DNA of 64,000 bases from Diphasiastrum complanatum (lineage: Eukaryota; Streptophyta; Lycopodiopsida; Lycopodiales; Lycopodiaceae). Where the stretch lies: contig CM055107.1 of the NCBI GenBank assembly GCA_029204225.1, positions 7,288,873-7,352,872 on the forward strand, given 5' to 3'. Below are positions 12,876 through 26,604 of this stretch, piece by piece; position 1 is the stretch's first letter; each line of letters opens with the position of its first letter. The notes beneath the pieces were generated by a model. The model saw nothing but the letters and a program-made list of their open reading frames with translations. It was not told the origin of the DNA and searched no databases. Position numbers and translations under genes: made by a program.

Positions 12876-13945
12876 TCAACATAAGGCGGCCTGACGCAGG
12901 CTCCTGTTCAAGCCTCCCAATTTATGCATAATAGGATGGGAAAATAGATGTTTTCTTTGTGGTTGCCCAGCGCAGGCAAGTGTTATCGGATTCCACATCC
13001 ACGGAACTAGGAATTTGCGTTCCATAACTCCTCCCACATTATAGCTAGCTCCAGTCTTGACATCTTTTAGAAGATCCCCAGGGTAACCTGGATATGCCCC
13101 CGGGCTGTAGCTTCTGGAGCAAGCGCCTGCTGCCTCCAGTGCAGCAGAAGCATCGCCCTGGTAGTAAGCATTTCCGTAGGGATTTGTAGCTGCACCTGCC
13201 AAAACCTTGGCAATGGTAATGATCATTCCATCTACACCAACTCCATTAGGCGCCAGCAGTGGCTCTGTGTTGGGACCGAAATCAGGCTTTGCGTAAGGCC
13301 ATGCGCAAAATCCAGTGCACTGAGTCTCAGAATTGCCAACCCACGCGTAGGGGAGCATTTGTCCAGCTGAGTGAAAGCTTGGATAAGTGTAGAAATGATC
13401 TCCGCAGGTACTTCGACAAAACCCATCGACAGACACATTAGCTGCAGTCAGAACGAGATAAATTGCTTTGGGATCTTTTGGAAAGATCTTGAGAGAATTA
13501 ATAACCAAAGAGCTGATATCATTTTTCTGTAGATTCTTTCCCGACTGTAGCAGGCATCTGTGGTCTCTCCACTGAGCTCTATACTCTGAAATACTTGGGC
13601 TCCGTGAAGATCGACGTAGTCTTTGGTGATTGACCACCATTTGGCGACGGTGGGCGTGCCTCTGGGATCAGAGGGAGCCATGAAGGATGCCAGAAACTCC
13701 CTAGTGATGGTGGACTTGTCGGAGCTGGAGAAAGAACCATAGAACACAAGGTAGAGCTTGATTGGCGTAGCGCTGGAGAGAACTGGGCCGTTGTGGTATG
13801 GGAGGATGAGTGGTTCCACAGGAACAAGATCTGCTCTACTGAATTCCATCCCCAATAAGCACAAATATAATGTCATTGCAATGCCTAGCAGATTCAATCC
13901 ATTCACTCCGGAAAACCATGTCTTCCCCATGAGCATTTTCAGCAC
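12876..13945 (-). pseudogene. EXORDIUM/PHI-1-like cell-wall protein, one frameshift
   Basis: Known family role: EXORDIUM (phosphate-induced PHI-1) proteins are secreted apoplastic proteins linked to brassinosteroid and nutrient-dependent growth. The start at 13945 is followed by a hydrophobic signal segment (residues about 18-33) and then LILPYHNGPVL, LYLVFYGSF and VAKWWSI. At about 13542 the frame shifts by one base, and the second frame carries the rest of the family core: LVLTAANVSVDGFC, CGDHF, YAWVGNSETQC, FCAWPYAKPDFGPN, GVGVDGMIITIAKVLAG, TNPYGNAYYQG, SYSPGAYPGYPGDLL and GASYNVGG. Total length is about 355 codons against a usual 310-340; the extra roughly 30 codons follow NPITLACAG, where relatives stop. 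No intron is evident. It is either a recent pseudogene or a sequencing indel. It is the only recognisable host protein gene here. Confidence 0.88.
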
Positions 13946-14554
13946 AGGTTCTTATTCTAAGACTAACAGAATCTGCTTCAAGATCTATTTCTTTTCCAGA
14001 ATTCAACGATCCAGCTGGATATTGCAGCTTAAAATGAGAGCACTGGCTGTGACAACAACAGAAATCCGGATACTGTAAACCTTGGACTTTCAAAGCTGAA
14101 CTAAGAACTGCAAGCTAGAAGATAGATGGTTTGCTGAATCATTGAGCTTGGAAACTAAATACTAAAACGCAGGAGACGATGATGAACGAGAGCAGCAGAG
14201 GCCTTGACCCAAATTGAGCTCGAGACTAAAGATATCCGAAAGGTAAGAACAAAATTCCAAGAGAAAAACCCGAAGAAGGACTAGAAAGAGGGACAGAGAC
14301 AAAGCACACTAATGAATATTCAGAAGATACGAAGCAAATTACCAAAAAACTAGATCCTAGACATGAAAGTGCTCTCAAAAAGTAATAGTTCTCAACCCAA
14401 TTTTTTAACTCGATGTATTAAGCATTTTGTATGACATCTTGAGCATTATGAAAGGGAAGGAGTAGGGCAGATGGCATTTTCCTGGACAAGGAGTCAAATG
14501 CCTCTCTATTGGGCTTCTAGAATGTCATCACCTTGAGCTACTTTCACATAATAA

Positions 14555-14773
14555 GGGCATTAGATTTTTTTTCTGACAACCATTATAAAATGAAATCTCT
14601 CTAAAAGCAGATTTATCATACACTTGAGGGCATTAGATTTTTCTTGTGACAACCATTATAAAATGAAATCTCTCTAAAAGCAGATTTATCATACACTTGA
14701 GGGCATTAGATTTTTCTTGTGACAACCATTATAAAATGAAATTTCTCTAAAAGCATATCTATCATACTTTTTC
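14555..14773. repeat. three tandem copies of a 73-bp unit
   Basis: Units start at 14555, 14628 and 14701 with the sequence GGGCATTAGATTTTTCTTGT and so on. The first two are nearly identical, and the third has about three changes near its end. The array sits about 600 bp upstream of the start of the minus-strand EXORDIUM-like gene, in its likely upstream region. Any regulatory role is inference. Confidence 0.9.
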
Positions 14774-15665
14774 TCCTTTCTCATGGCATCATTAGTTTCT
14801 GCAAATTGTGCTTTTTAAGGAATATGTGGCCAAAAAGAGCCACATGTGATCATTACGTACTATGTAACATGTTGTCGAGAGTTCATTTCACTTAGAGAAA
14901 TACTTGCTCTAGAATCTTGGTGAGGTAACATGTTGTTAGAGAAATATTTGCTCGAGAATTTTGGCGAGCTCAATAAGGTATCAAAAGTTAAAGGGAAGTC
15001 GAAATGGGATGGTACTATGGTTTTGAGTGAATTTTCACATGGGCCATTGTGAATCCATAATGGCTTGCAATCACTTTTTGAATGTCATTTTGAGGATAAG
15101 CATTTTTTTGGGGGGAATAACATGTCTTAATTTAGTATTTTATGCACTTCATTAAAATGTTGTAAGGTTGGAACTTGGGTTTTTACAAGCAAAGTTCAGA
15201 TGCGAATTATGTACTATGTATCATTCATGAGGAGGCGAGGCCTGTGCTAGCACACTGAGCTACAGGAGTGACAAAGTATGCTACATGGAGATGGCTAGCT
15301 ATCGGATGAATGATATATGACATAGCAATTTGGAAATGGATGGTTTGGATGACAGTAGTTTCTAAGCCCGTGCTATGGTCTACAATAAAGTGTTTCTTGG
15401 TCAAACCATAAACTGTCACGTGCATGTTTTTTTCCTTTTGGAGCTACTACCTATATGTAACGGATAGTTGGAATTTTATTTTGCTTGTTTTTTAAATCTC
15501 TTAAAGAAAGTAGGATGGGAATCACCCCTACAACCCAATGTTTCATTTTTATAAAGTTGATTATGCTTTTAGAAAAGTTTAACCATTCAAGTTGCAATGA
15601 AAGGATTGCATGCTAGATAAGGGATTAAAGGTTTGGCCTTGTAACTCCGAGGTAAGGTCATCATA
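14774..15665. other. no gene recognised
   Basis: AT-rich intergenic DNA with no supported coding region, RNA or array. A near-duplicate phrase (TAACATGTTGT, then GAGAAATA and TTGCTC) occurs twice near 14867-14950. Confidence 0.45.
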
Positions 15666-15670
15666 ATATC

Positions 15671-16020
15671 AATGTTCGGGATACCTTTTTGAGGTTTCCC
15701 TCCAATTTTGTAAGGTTTTAGATATTGTCTATTTTTGAAATTTTTTGCCTTCTAAATAATGCATGTTAGATTTTTTGACGACAAAATACTGGAAATTTAT
15801 ATTAATTAATTATTTTATTAACTCAAAAAATTTTATGTAACCTAAGTTTCAAAAGGACGTACCTACTTTACTATATACTCCATATAAAAAGAATGAACCT
15901 ACATTTAAAAAACTTTGTCATTTCTTTAAAAGTCAATTTCTTGTAAAAATTTTGAAATTGATTTTTGAAGAAAGATGTCGATTTCCTTCTTATACTTTGT
16001 CGACTTTTCTAAACACATTG
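15671..16020 (+). mobile_element. MITE-like repeat (TGTTCGGG family), copy 1
   Basis: The left end TGTTCGGGATACCTTTTTGA, followed by GGTTTCCCTCC, closely resembles the repeat starting at 47198. The right end (about 15965-16020), with GATGTCGATTTCC and TTTGTCGACTTTTCT, resembles the right ends at 17320-17366 and 47350-47415. The two ends are partly complementary (TGTTCGGGA against the reverse complement of CTAAACACA). No coding capacity. A target duplication could not be fixed. Confidence 0.55.
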
Positions 16021-16291
16021 TCATATGCCCGGTTAATTCTATAGTAAATTTGTAACTCTAGTCATTCAAAGAGGCACTAGTCGTTATGGGCATCTAGCAG
16101 GTTCATCTTAATGACGCGGAAGAGACTTACACTACCGTAACTTGATAGACGATGTATTAAGTCGTCTTTAAATTTAAAAAGCTTACACTGGTAGACGTAG
16201 GTATTTTAAGAACATCGTCTGTATATATGTTGTGTATAACTGTGACCACTAGTAGCTTAACAAGTACACAAAAAGAAAGAGCATGGCCTCA

Positions 16292-17367
16292 GTGTTCGGG
16301 AAAATCGGCAAACTATAGAAATGGAACAGGAGAGTTTTCTCGAAAATTGGCATCATAAAATGCCTGACGATTTTTAATACAAAGCATATATATCATTTTA
16401 TAAGTAAAAGTCTTAAAAAACTGAGTTGTTCCATAAAATAAGATAACTCAAAGTGGTTTCCCGAGCACTAATCTGCCCAATAAAAAATTTATATCAATGA
16501 GTAATATACGTATTCTCTACAAAGCATTTAAGAAAGCCCTCTCTTTTGAATTGAAGTGCAATAATATCTGCCTTTTATATTACACTTCAAAATGGCATTG
16601 ATAGCCAGCACATTACACTTTAGTCCCTTTCAAGCGTGGCCTTGGAAGTCAAGTTGTCTCCCATTAAATGTACGCACACCCACATTATAAAATAATACAT
16701 GAACGACCCTAACTAAATTTCTTTTATCGATAAAAGACTCGACTTTCGAGCTCATAAAACATAAAACATAAAACATTATTTATATATTTTATATTTTATA
16801 TTTTATAGTCTAATTTTTGAAATATCTGAAATGGATTACGTGGCATATGGTTATAGGGGTCACGTGTAAACAAAATATCTAGAAAATATCTAGAAAGAAG
16901 GGCGACATGACTTGTGCAAAAACGGTGGACACGTCACTGATAAAAGACAATATCTAAGAAGAAGGGCAACGTGACTTCCTAGCATTTCATCGCCAATTTT
17001 CCCTTTACTAAAATCATATTTTTTTTTTCATTTTTGTTTTTCTTTCATATTCGGAATGCGTGCAACTTTTCTTTTTTCTTTTTCTTTCTCCAATTTTTTA
17101 TTTTATTTTTAGTTTACATGTATTTGAGTGGTGCATGCTAAAAATTTAAACACTTTTGTCAGTGCTCTGGAACCTCTTTTTGATTTATCCGCAAAAAATT
17201 TGCATTTAAAATAACTTATCTATCGCCCGAGCATGAAAGCCCTTCCCCGGCGGAATGGTCTCGGAGAGTTACCTTCCTCCCATAAAAGATTGTTAAATAT
17301 TTTATGATATTGATTTTTGAGAAAACTTGTCGATTCCATTCTTATACTCTGCCGATTTTCACAACAT
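16292..17367. mobile_element. non-autonomous DNA element with about 70-bp terminal inverted repeats
   Basis: The left end (16292-16363) begins GTGTTCGGGAAAATCGGCAA. The reverse complement of the right end (about 17297-17367) begins ATGTTGTGAAAATCGGCAGA. The two stay alignable for about 70 bp, sharing AAAATCGGC, AATGGAA, GTTTTCTC and ATCATAAAAT. The interior of about 0.9 kb has no ORF. The ends belong to the same family as the repeats at 15671 and 47198. I did not find a convincing target duplication. Confidence 0.6.
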
Positions 17368-18254
<887 letters not shown>

Positions 18255-18726
18255 GGCTCCAAGTGCAACTCCTCAAACTGGCAATCATTTGCGAAGTGGC
18301 TCTGTTCTTCTTAGAATTGCCTTGAAATGATAAATGCAAAGTGGTGGAATTTGTTAGGCCTGAAAAATCTCTATTAGTGTTGCAGGTAAACAATTCACTT
18401 GTGCTTCTTGAATCTCTAAGAACCTTTTGAATTTGTATGCTGGACCTGCTCAAAAATTTACGGAAGCTGGTTGAGCAAACAACACTCAAAATATGGTCAT
18501 AAGTGTGCTCAAAATATTGATATTATCTTTGAATCTTTGTTGGAATTCAAACAGGTCTGCAAGAGAAAATACTAACTCGTTGAGCCAAATTCCAAATAAA
18601 ACATTGCCCAGATTTTCATGTTGTGATAGACGGAACCTATGGAAAACCCTGTAAAATCACATTGAATCTGCTTGACATAGTGTGTTGAAGAACTATCTCA
18701 GAAACATTGTTTTCTTGATAAAGCAT

Positions 18727-20369
<1,643 letters not shown>

Positions 20370-20441
20370 TGAACCTGACGTGAATCGAACACGCAACCTT
20401 CTGATCTGGAGTCAGACGCGCTACCATTGCGCCACAGATCC
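20370..20441 (-). tRNA. tRNA-Trp (CCA)
   Basis: The 72-nt minus-strand sequence folds as a cloverleaf. The acceptor arm GGATCTG pairs with CAGGTTC, with two G-U pairs and discriminator A. The D arm contains GCGCAATGGTAGCGC. The anticodon stem TCTGA/TCAGA encloses the loop CTCCAGA with anticodon CCA (plus-strand TGG at 20407-20409). The T arm is GCGTG TTCGATT CACGT. There is no intron. It is almost identical to the plant nuclear tRNA-Trp consensus as I remember it, and it carries the internal A and B boxes for RNA polymerase III. A pyrimidine-rich run in the minus direction (about 20362-20369, AAAATTT on plus) follows closely. It decodes UGG in cytosolic translation and looks functional. Confidence 0.96.
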
Positions 20442-22885
20442 TATGTGCTTTTGTTATTGATCTTTAATGACTTGATCCTTTGCTGCTATGGCAAATCAAA
20501 AAGGAAAAGGTGAGTGATTCTAAGGTTCACAATCTACCTATCTACATAACCACATAAAACCACATTGGCAAGGTACATAGCATGGCCCCTTGGAAGATGA
20601 CGCCCTCAGTAGACCTACATAGCTAAGAAAAGAGCCACCACATGTGAAGAAGAAAAAGATTCATATACAAACATCGAAGATACATCCATTAAAGCTCAAA
20701 GTTGTGAATATATACCATGTGTTATACAAAAATTTACTTCTAAAGAATGAAGCATTCATTGAGGATGTAAACATGTAACCCATTGGATATCACAAGGTAA
20801 TTCAAGAGATTATGTCCATCTTGGTATTTTCAACAAGATAAAGACATGAATTTGGTGGTCACTAGTGTGTGCCAAGCATGGTGCCATAAACACACTAGAA
20901 AGAGGGATTGAGTCTTGGAACTCCATGGTGCCTTGGCTAGTCACACATTCAACTCCCGTATAGTTTTGTTGCCATTCAACATTTTTCCTTGTGTCTATAA
21001 ACTATAGATTTCCATATTCATGCTTTTTCAAGGAGTGTGGACATAAAGCTTAACTTTTTGCAAATTTGAGACGGGTGACTTTGAGAGAAACTAGAGCATA
21101 TGCACACAAGTGGGGTGTCCTAGGTGTTAGTCCACATATGATACGACATTAACACTAAACATTGATAACTTGAAAGGAGCTCTTTGATCATACAAAGAAT
21201 GAAAAAAGTTCGAATTGAATTAGACATTTATGGAACTCACAAGAGCATTTTTGTTGATCGAGACCACTAGGGAAATTGTCCATGTCCATGTTCCCGAGAA
21301 TCCAGGGACACAAAAATAGAACTTGGTAAAACAGGAAAATGAACAGTTTCAAATGACAAGTGTCTTCTTTCTTGTAGGTCCTCTAACATTTTTCGGACTC
21401 TTTTCGATCATTGAACTGTCTTCGAATCTTCTCTTTGGATTTTCCAAACAGTTTTTCTCGAAGGCCTTGCCAAATAGTCATCCAAGGCCGTGGCACTCTT
21501 TGCATCAGGTAGTCTTGTTTTGAATCCTCAGGCCTTGGTCCTATGCCTTGGTCTAGCAAAGGTGTCGCTCTTACTTCTTGGAAGGGTTGAAGAAAGTCCC
21601 TTCAAAGGCTACACAGTCTCATCAAGTGGATCTTGATCAAAAACATTGAAATTTGGTGGTGACAGAGGTGAGCTTAGTTGACGATTGGTGGGTGGTGGGT
21701 TAGTTATGAGGTTGTATTGAGTTGTTGGTGAAATGAATTGTTTTAAAAAATTGTCATCAGATTTAAAAGAAGATGTGGTGGGAATGGTGTCAAAGGTGGA
21801 GGTGGAGGAATGGTAACAATAGGGGTGAGAGAGATGATAACAGTGGTAGTATCAACAATGGTGGTGATAGTAAATGTAGGAATGGGGGTTAGTGGTGAGA
21901 CTGGTGCAATCTCCTCGAAAACTATCTCCACCTTCTCCTCCACAATGTCGCCTTCATCAAAGCAGTCAAGAGCATCTACATCGATGAAGTCATCTTGCTT
22001 CAGAGAAGAGAGGTCTTCTACTTTTTTCTCAACCTTTGGGCTTTCCTGAACATTTTATATTACAAGTGTCGCTTCAGTATTGTCTTCTGCCTCGACTGCA
22101 AGTGTGTCAGCAGGCAGTTTCCTTTCTCCCTCCCTTGAATCTATTGCATGTGGTTGTAGTTGGATTGCCATCATAGAATCAACCACTTGTTGGATGCGAG
22201 AGGGGGTGATTGCAGCACTTGGATGGACCCGGATGGTGATTGGGACCTGGACCTAGCAGCAGGAGGTGATTGTGCTCATGGTGACTGGGCCTATTGAGTG
22301 TCCATCAACTGGAGCTCTGGTGAGGAGGCGACAGATTTTTGTTTTCGTGTTCTGGTTCTTCTTGTCTGCAAGCTGCCTTCCTCTTTGTCCTCATTGTCCT
22401 TACTACTTGATGGGATGTCTTGATAACCTTCCGTCCTTTTCTTCTTTCTTGGGAGCAACTTTTGTGTTTTGGATGGTGGTGGGCTGTCGGATTCCGTCTC
22501 TGAGTTAGGAGCCGATTTTCTTGTAGTGACCTTTCTTCTCTGCTTATTTGCTGGTGTGGTGTAGGCCCAAATATCTATGGAGACGATCTATCTTGACGTT
22601 TCTTGGACATGAGCTCATGTGATGCAGCAACAGGTTGTCGTGATGTTGTGCATGAGGGAGAGGCTTTGGAAGGTTTGTAACCTTTGATAGCAGCAGCATC
22701 TCGTGGCGCCAAGCAAGCTTCAAATCTAAGTTGTTCTGACTCTTGGCTATGTCAAAAATGATGTAGCCCAAAGATGTGACTGGGGCTCTTTTCTTCAAGG
22801 CACTTATCAGCTATCTGGAGATGATCTTTGCCCAGTTATACATATTTTGCTGGCCTTCGTAGGATTCTCCTAGCATGGCAAAAAT
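20442..22885. other. no gene recognised; weak minus-strand coding look at 21740-22800
   Basis: Between 21740 and 22800 the minus strand has several short open frames with Pro/Thr-rich composition (for example 21943-21743) and one of 84 codons (22798-22544). None carries a motif I recognise, and stops separate them. They might be a degraded gag or linker of a retroelement. The plus-strand GGTGGTGG-like texture in 21650-21950 is low-complexity. No function can be assigned. Confidence 0.35.
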
Positions 22886-22889
22886 CTGA

Positions 22890-24015
22890 AGAGGGATCAA
22901 AACTGTCGGATCGAAATTGGAATGCTATTTGTCGGATGCAAAAAAGTGTGGCTTTTTGGAAACAAACGTATATGCAATGTCGGATGTATTGTAAACTTGT
23001 TGGATGCAAATTGGAAAAAAAAAATTGAGAGTCCAATGCAACATGATCCAAGTTTCGATTCTTTTGAAACTTCTTGAAACTGCAAAAGAAAGCGTGTGCT
23101 TGCATTCGTCACTCTGAAGAAGGCAGATTCTATTTTATCACCAGAATATATAAAAGGAATTTTGATGCAGCCTTGTTGTAAGAAATTATGTATACGCAAA
23201 ATCATTTACAAAGAATGTGAAGAATTGAGACTAAGTGTATGGAGAAAGCGAGGATCGGATAGACAATACTGACAGATGCAAACTGTGTAGGCAAATTTGG
23301 ATGTTGATTGTATTGCACTTCGGAGGCAGATGTAGAAGGTAGTGATGGATGTGAATTGGTCGGATACAGAAAATGATGAGACAGTCGGATGCAACAAAGT
23401 TGGTGTTGATGTAAAACTCCAAAAACGTGAATGGCAAACTAGAAGAACACTTCAGACAATCTATGAAAAATAGAAACAAAGTACAAATAGTGTGGGAGTG
23501 GATGCTAAATGCATAAAAGATAGAAATGTATTTAGACTTTTAGAAAGAAGTTAAAACTTGTAGGGTTTGTGCCGCACAGATGGATGAATCTATGGAAGCT
23601 ATGGAGTATGGAACAAATGATAGAATGATTGAGGGCGGTCAAATTGCAAGAAAACTTGTCTGAATCGGATCATAGAACGCAAAGATCATCAGAATTTCCC
23701 AATCGGACATGAAATATCTCGAGAATTTTTGTGAAGTGAAAATGACTTGGACCTCCGATGTACTTATACAAAAAAATTTAGGTCAGGCATCAGATGCATC
23801 TTGTCGAATGAAAATCATCGGATGCATCTATGGGATGTAAATCGTCAGATGCATAAAACTGGTAGATGTAATCTATTATGGAAAGATCGTCGGAAGTAAA
23901 CGTGTCGAAAGGGAATGCATCGGATGTAGGTGTAGTCATCATCAGGCAAACTGTCGGATGTCATCAGTGATGGCATCGGATGTAGGCTGTTGGATGCACC
24001 GTCAGATGCAGTCTG
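22890..24015. repeat. field of dispersed CGGATGCA-like motifs
   Basis: Degenerate copies of GTCGGATGCA (GTCGGATG, ATCGGATGC, GTCAGATGCA, GTTGGATGC, ATCGGATGTAGG) recur through 22900-23010, 23265-23400 and 23780-24010, often 20-60 bp apart and all in the same orientation. The spacing is irregular, so it is not a simple tandem array. It flanks, on both sides, the transposon fragment at 23024-23270 and stops where the gypsy integrase begins near 24115. Confidence 0.6.
23024..23270 (+). pseudogene. fragment of DUF7869-like transposon gene
   Basis: About 245 bp are closely similar to the reverse strand of 51555-51315: CTTGCATTCGTCACTCTGAA, TATAAAAGG, GCAGCCTTGTTGTAAGAAAT, GTATACGCAAAATCA, and so on. 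The fragment spans the join between the two open frames of that locus and differs there by about seven bases, so the two copies do not share a reading frame. Only this small part is present. The edges are abrupt and lie within the CGGATGCA motif field. Confidence 0.85.
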
Positions 24016-24119
24016 AACCTATTGTCAGTTGTACATTTGGATGAAAAAGTTGAAAAAAAAAATTTGGATTTTTTGGATACTGTGAAAAAAAATGGAAATA
24101 TATTGTACACAGGACTTAC

Positions 24120-24954
24120 CGTAATTCTACTGGCATAATTATAGCCTCTTGGCCATATACCAGCTCAAATGGTGTTTTCTATCCCATGGCTCATTTCGGC
24201 GTTGTTCAATATGCCCAGATAGCAAAAAATAACTTTTTTTTCCAATCTGATCGACTTGTTTCTACTATCTTGGTTAAAACCTTGCAAATTGTTTTGTTCA
24301 AAGATTCAGCCAGTCCATTGCATCTAGGATAGTCGGAATACTCTTTCGGTGTATAATGGAGTAATGCGTTAGTAAAGTGTTGATTACTTCATTAAAAAAA
24401 TGAGAATTTCGATCACTTACAAGTTCTATTGGACAACCAAATCAAGCAATAATGCTTTCATAGAGGAAGTGTGCTACAGATTTCACATTTGCTTTTCTCA
24501 TTGCTCTAGCCTCTATCCATTTTGTTGCATAATCAGTGGCAATCAGGATGTATCATGTTTGTGTGCCACGTGCTACTGGACTAATAGGTCCAAAAAGTTC
24601 AATTCCCCATTTGTGATATACTTGACTTTCAAGTATTAGAGTAAGGAGATTGTGGTTGGCTTTCTGAATATTCTTTGTGTGTTGACAAACATCGCAAAAT
24701 TTTTCATAAGCATGGGTGTCTTTGAATAGGGTTGGCCACCAAAATCCTACCAAAAGGATTGCCCTAGTAGTAGCATCAGAGGAAAAATATCCACCCCCAA
24801 TAAATTTGTGTGTAAAGGCAATAATCTGTTGGACTTCAAATTCATGTACGCAACGACGTGTAGTACCATCAACACCTAGCTTATATAGTTGTCCTGCAAT
24901 AAAATGATAAGGCAAAGCTTTGATAATGAGTTTTATTTTTTGTGGTTTTTTCAA
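24120..24954 (-). pseudogene. gypsy integrase (broken)
   Basis: The 24954-24553 frame holds the zinc-binding N-terminus (FWWPTLFKDTHAYEKFCDVC, with the C-x2-C pair) and the start of the core (HKWGIELFGP). Past a stop, pieces give YILIATDYATKWIEA (catalytic Asp), ELVSDRNSHF (second Asp), an AES-type segment with the Glu in another frame, and KTPFELVYGQEAII near 24185-24140. Known role: insertion of the cDNA into the host chromosome. At least two in-frame stops and one shift prevent expression as read. Confidence 0.85.
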
Positions 24955-25140
24955 CTAGGGATCTATTTCCCCAGTTGCTAAATATCTAGTGATATCATCA
25001 ACCCATAAAGGTGTCACATCTATATAAAATAGACACGCATCTAGTAACTCATCATTTATTGGCTCATCAGATGCTTCAGCATTGGGTAATCATGAAATAT
25101 GATTAGCCAAAAAATGTTGTGATCCCTTTCAAATAACAAC

Positions 25141-25737
25141 TCAAAAGTTGAATTCTAAAAGAATCAACAACCATCGTGCAATTTGTCCGATTTTGCATGG
25201 TTTATTCAATAGATATAGAAGAGCATGATGGTCGGTATAAAAGACAAAAAGCTGGCCTAGCAAATAATGATGAAATTGTTGAACGACATAGACCATTGCT
25301 AATGCTTCTCTTTCTGTAGTGGAATAGTTAACCTCAGATGGAACCAGCTGATATCTTAGGAAACTGATTGGAAAATTCATTTTGAATTCTCCAGGTTGCG
25401 TTAAAACAGCACCAATGGCATACTTACTAGCGTCCATATGCACATGGAGCTCCTTAGTATAATCAAGCACACGAAGAATTGGTGTAGTGACTAAAGCTTG
25501 TTTGAGGTCTTCAAAGGCTTTAATCCATTCTTCTGTCCACCGTGGATCAGTAACGATTTTGTATACTAACCTCACTTTATCGGTGTAGTGTATTATAAAA
25601 ATGCAATCGTAACCCATGTGGCCTAGAAAGACATAAATTTCCTTCATTGTAGCTGGTAGGGGCATTTCTAGACTCACCTTGATCTTTTCAGGATCAATGG
25701 ATATACCATTTCGAGAAATGATATGCCCCAGTACCAC
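25141..25737 (-). pseudogene. gypsy RT thumb and RNase H (broken)
   Basis: The frame begins LGHIISRNGISIDPEKI (RT thumb), followed by TPILRVLDYTKELHVHMDAS (first RNase H Asp), STTEREALAMVY (Glu) and FYTDHHALLYLLN (second Asp). All three acidic residues are kept. It overlaps the preceding RT frame by about 40 bp and is in a different frame, so one indel separates them. The frame ends before the normal domain end. Confidence 0.88.
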
Positions 25738-26602
25738 TCCTTTTTTTCAATAAATTTGGCACTTTTCGAAATTCAATGAAATTCTGAACCTTCGACAGCG
25801 AATGAACATCGATATGCTTATCCCTAGATGAATGTACACGAAGATCATCAAGATAAATCTCTAGATTCTTGTGTAGCAGATTCTTGAAAGCTCGTTGCAT
25901 CACCATTTGGAATGTCGATGGGGAATTGCATAGATCGAATGGCATAACAATATATGCGAATGTGCCAAACTATGTAACAAATGCCATTTTGGAATGATCT
26001 TCAAGAGCAATTTGGACTAAAAAATAGCCAATAAAACCATCCATGAAGCTAAAAACTTCTGCTCCTACCATATCTTCGAGGATTTGTGTGGTCAGAGGTA
26101 ATGGGAAGTGATCTTTTTCTGTTTGGTCATTAAGTTTTTTCAAATCCATGCAAATACGAAGTTTACAATTTTTCTTTGGTACCAGCACAATTGGTGATAC
26201 CCAACTAGTGTGCTCAATTTCATAAATGAAACTAGCATCAAGAAGCTTTTGAATGTCTTCTCTTATCTTCTCTCGATAGGTAGGATTGGTGCAATAAGAT
26301 TTCGCTCTCACAGGTATTGCACCATTCTGTAATGGGATTGTATGCACTACAACATCAGGAGGAACTCCCTTCATTTCTTTATAACTCCAAGCAAACACAT
26401 CTCTGTATTTGCGCAATAACTTTTCCAAATTCCATAATTGGGTTGGATTCAGGTGGGATCCTACGTGCACAAAACGATCTATGTCTTCATCACTATCCTT
26501 CATATTTAGAGGTATTGTCTTTGCAGGTCCCTCAAAAGAAGTTGATGGTGGTTGAGGTTCCCGTTTCGGTTTTACCATACTGATGATCACATCATCAGTC
26601 AT
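25694..26602 (-). pseudogene. gypsy reverse transcriptase (broken)
   Basis: The first frame (26602-25970) contains YRDVFAWSYKEMKGVPPDVV, VSPIVLVPKKN, LRICMDLKKLND and FSFMDGFIGY, the latter with the first catalytic Asp. The second (25945-25694) gives MPFDLCNSPSTFQMVMQRAF and YLDDL at 25855-25841, the catalytic Asp pair. The two frames are separated by a short break near 25955. The order and spacing are normal for gypsy RT. Confidence 0.9.
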
Positions 26603-26604
26603 GT

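Noticed and set aside
13836-14093. Upstream frame as an extra N-terminal exon of the EXORDIUM-like gene
   Set aside because: Different frame, no splice signals needed, and the ATG at 13945 already gives a proper signal peptide.
22828-23205. Short frames on both strands over the transposon fragment at 23.0 kb
   Set aside because: None matches the reading of the longer copy at 49.6-51.7 kb; they are shadows of a decayed fragment.
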